Positions 6,596 to 11,102 of a DNA stretch of 11,102 nt are shown one piece after another. Under the pieces are notes generated by a model. It saw nothing but the letters and a program-made list of their open reading frames with translations. It was not told the DNA's origin and did no database searches. Numbering within the stretch: position 1 is the stretch's first letter; every line of letters begins with the position of its first letter. This stretch comes from Coriobacteriales bacterium (GTDB lineage Bacteria > Actinomycetota > Coriobacteriia > Coriobacteriales > UBA8131): assembly GCA_031286245.1 (NCBI GenBank), contig JAITUO010000071.1:1-11102 (forward strand). The letters run 5' to 3'. The translations under genes and the position numbers were made by a program.

Positions 6596-6621
6596 TGGCC
6601 AGCACCAGCCAGTGCTGGCCA
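6596..6621 (-). terminator. Strong hairpin after argF, possible terminator
   Basis: TGGCCAGCAC and GTGCTGGCCA pair perfectly over 10 bp with a 6-base loop, about 25 bases after the argF stop. No U-run follows. The DNA beyond it is GCTGG-rich instead. It could therefore be a 3'-end stabiliser or a factor-assisted terminator of the argJBDF transcript, rather than a classical intrinsic terminator. Confidence 0.45.
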
Positions 6622-6646
6622 GCCAAACTTCATCATTTAACCAATA

Positions 6647-7705
6647 TCAACCTGCTTGCATCAACAATAGTAACAGCGCTTGTTGCGCGTGCATGCGATT
6701 TTCTGCTTCGACATAAATCCGCGAATAATCAGCGTCCATCACTTCGTCTGTAACTTCCTCGCCTCGATGTGCTGGCAGACAATGTAGGAAAATTGCCTGG
6801 TCAGACGCCTGTGCAAAGCTGGCTGCAGTAACCTGATAAGGAGCCAGTGCTGCCATCCGCTGGGTATGCTCTGCCTCGAAACCCATCGATGCCCAGGCGT
6901 CAGTGATCACTACATCAGCACCAGCCAGGGCTTCCTCGGGAGAATCAGTTACTAAAAGCTCGGCTCCAGTCTGCTTTGCCATAGCCGATGCCTCGGCGAG
7001 ATATTGGGGTTTAGGTTGATAGTCAACAGGAGCTGCGATAGCTACCTGCATACCCAGCAGAGCCCCACCTTCTAAATAGGTATGTGCCATATTGTTTGAT
7101 CCATCACCTAAATAAGCCAGCTTCAATCCGCTCAGCTTACCGAAGCATTCTCGGATAGTCATAAAATCTGCCAAGCCCTGGCAAGGATGAAAATCATCGG
7201 TCAAAGCGTTAACCACTGGCACTTCTGCCCAAAATGCCAGTTCTTCGACGCGGGACTGGGCGAATGAACGGATCACGATAGCATCAACATACCGGTCCAT
7301 GACCATCATTGTGTCTTTTAAGGACTCTCCTCTGGAGAAGGCTGAGCTGGTATCACTCATTACAATCGGCTGTGCTCCGAGACGGCTTACTGCCCGCTCA
7401 AACGAGACACGGGTGCGGAGTGAAGGCTTTTCCAGGATTATCCCAACTGCCCGACCACGGTAAGGAGCCTGGCTTTGAGCGGTATCTGGATCAGCCTGCC
7501 AGCGAGCCTTCTCGATTGCAGCAGTATCAAGCAGCAAAAACAAATCCTCTGGTGTGAGGTCAAGCATACGCAGGTAGTCGCGCCCAGCCAAACGATTTGA
7601 AACCAGGTAGTCGCGCCCTGGTAAAGAAGCTGGAACCTGGTAGTCGTGCTCTGGCAAATAATCTGCCTCCGGGAAGCTATTCTCAGCCGATTGGTTTCCT
7701 TGCAT
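6647..7705 (-). CDS. argF: Ornithine carbamoyltransferase with repeated N-terminal extension
   Basis: ArgF transfers the carbamoyl group of carbamoyl phosphate to ornithine, giving citrulline. The enzyme works as a cytosolic trimer. Family motifs are KPSLRTRVSFE (93-103, carbamoyl-phosphate loop with the SxRTR form), FHPCQ (172-176), DAWASMG (269-275, the ornithine-binding SMG that separates it from aspartate carbamoyltransferase) and HCLPAHRGEEV (308-318). At 352 residues it is about 40 longer than usual. The excess is an N-terminal segment of three imperfect 11-residue repeats before LDLTPEDL. The ATG at 7705 has a very good AGGAGG eight bases upstream, which supports the long form. It lies 80 bases after argD in the argJ-argB-argD-argF block. 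It is likely ArgR-regulated with the block, although the promoter is outside the window. Confidence 0.97.
   Translation of the reverse strand: MQGNQSAENSFPEADYLPEHDYQVPASLPGRDYLVSNRLAGRDYLRMLDLTPEDLFLLLDTAAIEKARWQADPDTAQSQAPYRGRAVGIILEKPSLRTRVSFERAVSRLGAQPIVMSDTSSAFSRGESLKDTMMVMDRYVDAIVIRSFAQSRVEELAFWAEVPVVNALTDDFHPCQGLADFMTIRECFGKLSGLKLAYLGDGSNNMAHTYLEGGALLGMQVAIAAPVDYQPKPQYLAEASAMAKQTGAELLVTDSPEEALAGADVVITDAWASMGFEAEHTQRMAALAPYQVTAASFAQASDQAIFLHCLPAHRGEEVTDEVMDADYSRIYVEAENRMHAQQALLLLLMQAG
7571..7669 (-). repeat. Three 33-bp tandem repeats in the 5' end of argF
   Basis: Copies lie at 7571-7603, 7604-7636 and 7637-7669. The first 15 bases of the first two are identical (caggtagtcgcgccc), and the third has diverged. 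The period is 11 codons, so the frame is kept. The encoded units are LPEHDYQVPAS, LPGRDYLVSNR and LAGRDYLRMLD. The last is the normal start of the enzyme's first helix region, so the others look like amplified copies of it. Confidence 0.88.
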
Positions 7706-7744
7706 TAGTCTTCCTCCTCAATCCTTGACATGCTACTTAAGATA

Positions 7745-7796
7745 CAGACTTCAATCATGCTAAGCAGCCACAGACTTCAATCATACTAAGCGGCCA
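7745..7796 (-). repeat. 26-bp tandem duplication at the argD stop codon
   Basis: Copies 7771-7796 and 7745-7770 match at 24 of 26 positions. The upstream copy (in the sense of transcription) contains the last argD codons and its TAG. The downstream copy repeats that segment in the argD-argF gap. It has no effect on either protein. Confidence 0.9.
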
Positions 7797-9045
7797 CCAT
7801 CGCCAGGCATTCCTGCAGGGCAGTTATCAGCAGATCGATCTCATCTTCACTACAGCATAGTGGTGGTATGAAGCGTAGTGTTTCAGCGTCAGTGGCATTC
7901 AACACAAACCCCGGACGACCGCCTTTGACTGCCAGCGCCAAAGCAGCATCGACCACCTGATTGGCAATCGGATGGCTCAAGGTAACACCTGTCATCATCC
8001 CTTTGCCCCGAATATCCAAGACACCAGGCAACTCAGCCAGCTGGCTGCGTAAATACGTACCAACACGGATTGCTTTACGTCCGGCGTTCATCTGCAGATA
8101 AGCCCTGACCGACGCCAAGGCGACAGCAACAGCCAGAGAGGAACCGCCAAAAGTCGAGCCATGATCACCGGCTTCCAATACTGTAGCTGCATTTCCATGA
8201 GCAGCAAAGGCTCCGATCGGCATACCGTTGCCCAACCCTTTAGCCATCGCAACCACATCCGGTATGATACCCATACCCTGGAAACAGAAAGCAGTGCCTG
8301 TCCGATAGAAACCGGTCTGTACCTCATCCAGCATCAACAACTGTCCACGTTCTGCAGTCAGCTCGCGAGCTGCCTGCAGATACTCCTGTGTACAGGGCCA
8401 GACCCCACTCTCACCCTGGATTGGCTCCAACAACAAAGCCGCCACTTTGCCAGCTTCGGTTTCGCTGTCCAGAGCCTTTTCTAGTGCAGCGATATCGTTG
8501 AGTTCGACGTGGCTGACAAAACCTGGCACCAAAGGTTTGAAGATGTCTTGTTTGGAAGGTTGGCCGGTGGCTGTCAATGACCCGTAGGTCCGCCCATGAA
8601 AGGACTTCTTGGCTGACACTATACTGCCGGCTCCATCCAGGTATCGGTAACCGTAGCGCCGTGCCAGCTTTAAACAACCTTCAACAGCCTCAGTGCCACT
8701 GTTGGCAAAAAAAGTCTTCCAGGTTGGAGAGTCAGGGTCGCCCAGAGTCTGCCCATCAACACTGTTCAGCAAAGCTGAGAGCATCTCAGCTAACTCACCA
8801 CGTCCCTCGATAAAGAAATAATTACCGACATGTAAGAGTTTATCGGCCTGCTCTTTTATCGCCGCAGTCACCAATGGGTGGGCATGTCCGGCATTGACCG
8901 CTGCCGAACCAGCCAAAAAGTCCAGGTATTCTTTACCAGTGGCATCATACAGGCGCATACCATCGCCACGGACGAATGTCACGAGTTTGCGCTTATAGGT
9001 CTCCATCACATAGAGTCCCTCAAGCTCTAATTGATTACTAAGCAT
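7786..9045 (-). CDS. argD: Acetylornithine aminotransferase
   Basis: This is a PLP-dependent class III aminotransferase that converts N-acetylglutamate semialdehyde and glutamate to N-acetylornithine and 2-oxoglutarate. The 419-residue protein has the phosphate-binding NSGTEA (115-120), SFHGRTYGSLTATGQ (148-162), LMLDEVQTG with PLP-binding Asp240, the Schiff-base lysine Lys269 in AMAKGLGNGMPIGAF, and HGSTFGGS (295-302). The C-terminal RFIPPL also fits the family. The name rests on its place between argB and argF. Sequence alone would also allow a related ornithine or GABA aminotransferase, or a dual ArgD/DapC role. The ATG at 9045 has AGGGG nine bases upstream. argB ends 48 bases before it, consistent with one transcript. 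Confidence 0.95.
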   Translation of the reverse strand: MLSNQLELEGLYVMETYKRKLVTFVRGDGMRLYDATGKEYLDFLAGSAAVNAGHAHPLVTAAIKEQADKLLHVGNYFFIEGRGELAEMLSALLNSVDGQTLGDPDSPTWKTFFANSGTEAVEGCLKLARRYGYRYLDGAGSIVSAKKSFHGRTYGSLTATGQPSKQDIFKPLVPGFVSHVELNDIAALEKALDSETEAGKVAALLLEPIQGESGVWPCTQEYLQAARELTAERGQLLMLDEVQTGFYRTGTAFCFQGMGIIPDVVAMAKGLGNGMPIGAFAAHGNAATVLEAGDHGSTFGGSSLAVAVALASVRAYLQMNAGRKAIRVGTYLRSQLAELPGVLDIRGKGMMTGVTLSHPIANQVVDAALALAVKGGRPGFVLNATDAETLRFIPPLCCSEDEIDLLITALQECLAMVAA

Positions 9046-9093
9046 CGCTCAAATCCCCTTTCCCATCAAACTTCGGACCAGCCAACTTCACAC

Positions 9094-10065
9094 CTAATCC
9101 CCCATATGCAGCTTCTGAGCCAGGCTATTTACGGTAGCGACTCGGAATTCCTCAGGAGAGTATTCATCATCGTCTGCCATGATCATCGTACCGACACCTT
9201 CGTTGGTAAAGATCTCCAGTAACAAGCTGTGAGGAATCGTCCCATTCAGAATATGAGCACGTGATACCCCAGACTTCAAGGCTTTGATACAAGCTTCGAT
9301 TTTCGGCAACATACCACTGGATAAACTCGCCATCATCTGCTCGGCCTCAGTCAGACTAAGCCGAAAAATCAGGCTGCTCTTATCCTCAAAATCACTATAC
9401 AAGCCATCGACATCAGTCAGAAAAATCACCTTGTGAGCACCAACCGCAGCAGCGATCTCGCCAGCTGCCAGGTCAGCGTTAACGTTATAAGCCAAGCCAT
9501 CCTCCCCGACCGCCACACTGGCGATCACCGGAACATAATCGTGGTTGATCAGGTCGTTTAAAAGCGTGGTATCGACATTGGTGATCGTGCCAACCATGCC
9601 CAGTTCATCAGAGGTCTTCTTGGCTTTCATAATATGGCCGTCTGCACCGTTCAGTCCGACCGCCAGATGCCCGTGGGCGTTAAGCTGTGCCACCAATTCC
9701 TGGTTGACCTTGCCCAGCAACACCATCTTAACGATTTCCATGACTTCAGGTGGAGAAACCCGCATGCCATCCTTGAAGGCAACCGGCAGACCGAGCCGTT
9801 TGGACAATACACTGATGTCGTTGCCACCACCATGGACGATAATCGGCTTGATGCCGATAATCTTCATCAGCACGATGTCACTCATCACATCGGCACGCAG
9901 AACATCATCAATCATTGCCGCACCGCCGTATTTTATGACCATCGTCTTGCCGGTGGATTGTTTGATCCACGGCAAAGCCTCAATCAACACCTCCGCCAGC
10001 CCCAGGCTCTCTGCTTGAGCCGCTCTGATGTTAGCCAGATAGTCCAAACGTTCTTCTTCTGTCAT
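9094..10065 (-). CDS. argB: Acetylglutamate kinase
   Basis: ArgB phosphorylates N-acetylglutamate with ATP, the usual arginine-controlled step when ArgJ runs the cyclic pathway. The amino acid kinase fold shows VIKYGGAAM (43-51), VHGGGNDIS (77-85), DGMRVSPPEVMEIVKMVLLG (99-118), YNVNADLAAGEIAAAVGA and FLTDVDGL. An N-terminal helix segment (LAEVLIEALPWIKQSTGKT, about 23-41) precedes the kinase core, as in arginine-inhibited hexameric enzymes. The usual DGR near the C-terminus is NGT here (HILNGTIPHSLLLEIF). About 28 residues follow the normal end at EGVGTMI, an acidic tail ADDDEYSPEEF and beyond, making 323 residues in place of about 295. I chose ATG at 10065. A TTG directly before it is the longer alternative, but AGGA is better placed for the ATG. 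Confidence 0.96.
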   Translation of the reverse strand: MTEEERLDYLANIRAAQAESLGLAEVLIEALPWIKQSTGKTMVIKYGGAAMIDDVLRADVMSDIVLMKIIGIKPIIVHGGGNDISVLSKRLGLPVAFKDGMRVSPPEVMEIVKMVLLGKVNQELVAQLNAHGHLAVGLNGADGHIMKAKKTSDELGMVGTITNVDTTLLNDLINHDYVPVIASVAVGEDGLAYNVNADLAAGEIAAAVGAHKVIFLTDVDGLYSDFEDKSSLIFRLSLTEAEQMMASLSSGMLPKIEACIKALKSGVSRAHILNGTIPHSLLLEIFTNEGVGTMIMADDDEYSPEEFRVATVNSLAQKLHMGD

Positions 10066-10088
10066 CAATTCCTACTTTCTAATGAATA

Positions 10089-10110
10089 GGGCTTTTCTGG
10101 GGAGAAGCCC
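10089..10110 (-). other. Hairpin in the argB leader
   Basis: GGGCTT and AAGCCC form a 6-bp stem around a 10-base loop, about 24 bases before the argB ATG in the 97-base gap after argJ. There is no T-run. It could modulate argB translation or processing of the message, or be chance. Confidence 0.35.
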
Positions 10111-10162
10111 GCTACACTCCTAGTTAGAAAATCTCCAATACTCGTCTGTTTGATAGTTGTTG

Positions 10163-11102
10163 TCAGCTGCGGTAGTCGCCGTTAATAGCAATGTAGCCAT
10201 GTGTCAAATCACAGGTCCATATCACTGTTGAACCGTTACCACCGGTACCAAGGTCGGCTTCAATGACGATCTCCGGTAGTTCAGCAAACAGTCGTAAAGC
10301 CTCGTCTTCATCGAACGGCTGGGCCAATCCGGCATGGCAGACCGAAAGCCCCATCAGTTTGATGTTGACCTGGTTTTGCTCAAAATCTGCGCCACTTTTA
10401 CCAAGAGCCATGGCAATGCGGCCCCAATTGGCGTCATGCCCGGCGATGGCGGTCTTCACCAGCGGCGAGTTGGCTACTGCGCGAGCTGCCATATCAGCTT
10501 GGATGTCATCAACTGCTCCATTAACCTTGACAGTCACCAGTTTGGTTGCTCCCTCACCGTCGGCTGCCAGTTGGCGAGCCAGCTCGACGCAGAGAGTAGT
10601 CAGAGCTTCGACCAGGGAGTAATAGGCAGCTGATTGGTATTCGATCACTGCCTCTGCTGAACTCGCACCACCGGTCGACAGGAAGAATACGGTGTCATTA
10701 GTCGAAGTGTCCGAATCAATAGTCAGTTTGTTCAGGCTGGTATCGATGGCTTGTTTGAAAGCATTGTCCGCTGCCTCCTGGCTGAGCAGGGCGTCCGTCG
10801 CAAAAACCCCCAGTAAAGTCGCCATGTTCGGCTCGATCATGCCCGAGCCTTTGACCATGCCGGCTATTGTGTATGGATTTGAGCTACCGTCAGCATGAGG
10901 GAGATAAAAACGCACCGCTGCCTGTTTGGCATAGGTGTCGGTCGTCATGATCGCCTCAGCAGCATTGCTGCCAGACACAATATCAAGACCGTCAGTCGAT
11001 CCCAGCTCCGCAACAGCTTTGGCGATGCCAACTTCAAACAACCCGTCCACAAAATGCTTACCGATAACACCGGTTGAAGCCACCAGGACCTGGTGTGGTT
11101 GG
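10163..11102 (-). CDS. argJ: Bifunctional ornithine acetyltransferase / N-acetylglutamate synthase (partial)
   Basis: ArgJ moves the acetyl group of N-acetylornithine to glutamate, so ornithine is released and acetylglutamate is recycled. The bifunctional type can also use acetyl-CoA. The frame is open to the right edge (QVLVASTGVIG at the border), so the N-terminal third is missing. The self-cleavage site is visible in PNMATLLGVFATDA: the Thr encoded at 10819-10817 becomes the catalytic N-terminal nucleophile of the beta chain. Other family segments are DTYAKQAAVRF, NPYTIAGMVKGSGMI, GHDANWGRI and the C-terminal YIAINGDYRS. It heads the visible block, and argC is expected just upstream, outside the window. 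Whether it is mono- or bifunctional cannot be told from the sequence present. Confidence 0.96.
   Translation of the reverse strand, partial: QPHQVLVASTGVIGKHFVDGLFEVGIAKAVAELGSTDGLDIVSGSNAAEAIMTTDTYAKQAAVRFYLPHADGSSNPYTIAGMVKGSGMIEPNMATLLGVFATDALLSQEAADNAFKQAIDTSLNKLTIDSDTSTNDTVFFLSTGGASSAEAVIEYQSAAYYSLVEALTTLCVELARQLAADGEGATKLVTVKVNGAVDDIQADMAARAVANSPLVKTAIAGHDANWGRIAMALGKSGADFEQNQVNIKLMGLSVCHAGLAQPFDEDEALRLFAELPEIVIEADLGTGGNGSTVIWTCDLTHGYIAINGDYRS

Larger units (their letters stand above)
5603..6646. other. About 1 kb gap between argF and argR without a convincing gene
   Basis: The stretch has short open frames on both strands (up to 99 codons), but none has a ribosome binding site or recognisable protein. 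It contains, from argF towards argR, a hairpin (6596-6621), a MITE-like inverted-repeat element (6358-6550), two 18-bp direct repeats, three 22-bp repeats, and the probable argR promoter. The density of repeats suggests insertion and decay of mobile DNA between two halves of an originally continuous arginine cluster, which is an inference. Confidence 0.7.

Noticed and set aside
6578..6625. GCTGG-rich stretch resembling E. coli Chi sites
   Set aside because: The octamer GCTGGTGG is not present, and Chi sequences differ between phyla. The pattern is explained by the hairpin and local low complexity.
6445..6636. 63-codon minus-strand frame running through the hairpin after argF and the inverted-repeat element
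   Set aside because: It has no ribosome binding site and no family resemblance. Its sequence simply reads through the hairpin and one inverted-repeat arm.
9545..10089. Long plus-strand frames (about 150 codons) opposite argB
   Set aside because: They are antisense shadows of a clearly conserved gene, with no ribosome binding site and no meaningful product.

Overview
The window is about 11.1 kb of a bacterial chromosome in which every recognisable gene lies on the minus strand. Read in transcription order (right to left) the genes are argJ (5' end outside the window), argB, argD, argF, an approximately 1 kb stretch without a convincing gene, argR, argG, argH, tilS, hpt, and the first 33 codons of a membrane protein that is probably ftsH. 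The tilS-hpt-ftsH order, the ArgR family repressor and AGGAGG-like ribosome binding sites point to a low- to medium-GC Bacillota (Clostridia-like) organism. The genus cannot be named from this sequence.

Region 6647-11102 carries the upper half of arginine synthesis: ArgJ (acetyl transfer, cyclic pathway), ArgB (acetylglutamate kinase), ArgD (acetylornithine aminotransferase) and ArgF (ornithine carbamoyltransferase). Region 2360-5602 carries the regulator ArgR and the last two enzymes, ArgG and ArgH. Together these convert glutamate to arginine, apart from ArgC, which would be expected just outside the right edge. Region 1-2261 is the housekeeping module tilS (tRNA-Ile lysidine synthetase), hpt (hypoxanthine phosphoribosyltransferase) and probable ftsH. 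tilS and hpt overlap.

The gap at 5603-6646 separates the two arginine blocks. It holds a candidate argR promoter and operator, an array of 22-bp repeats, a pair of 18-bp direct repeats, a 193-bp element with 45-bp imperfect terminal inverted repeats that resembles a MITE, and a strong hairpin just after argF. It looks like a site of past insertions.

The most unusual property is the number of short tandem duplications at gene boundaries: 57/74 bp before ftsH (copying its RBS and GTG start), 3 x 37 bp at the argG-argH junction (copying the argH RBS and ATG), 3 x 33 bp inside the 5' end of argF (adding 11-residue repeats to the protein), and 2 x 26 bp at the argD stop codon, besides the repeats in the gap. 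At argH the duplication creates a chain of small ORFs linked by ATGA stop/start overlaps that leads into the argH start codon. No defence system, CRISPR array, RNA gene or intact transposase was found. The enzymes are ordinary and the novelty lies in these junction structures.
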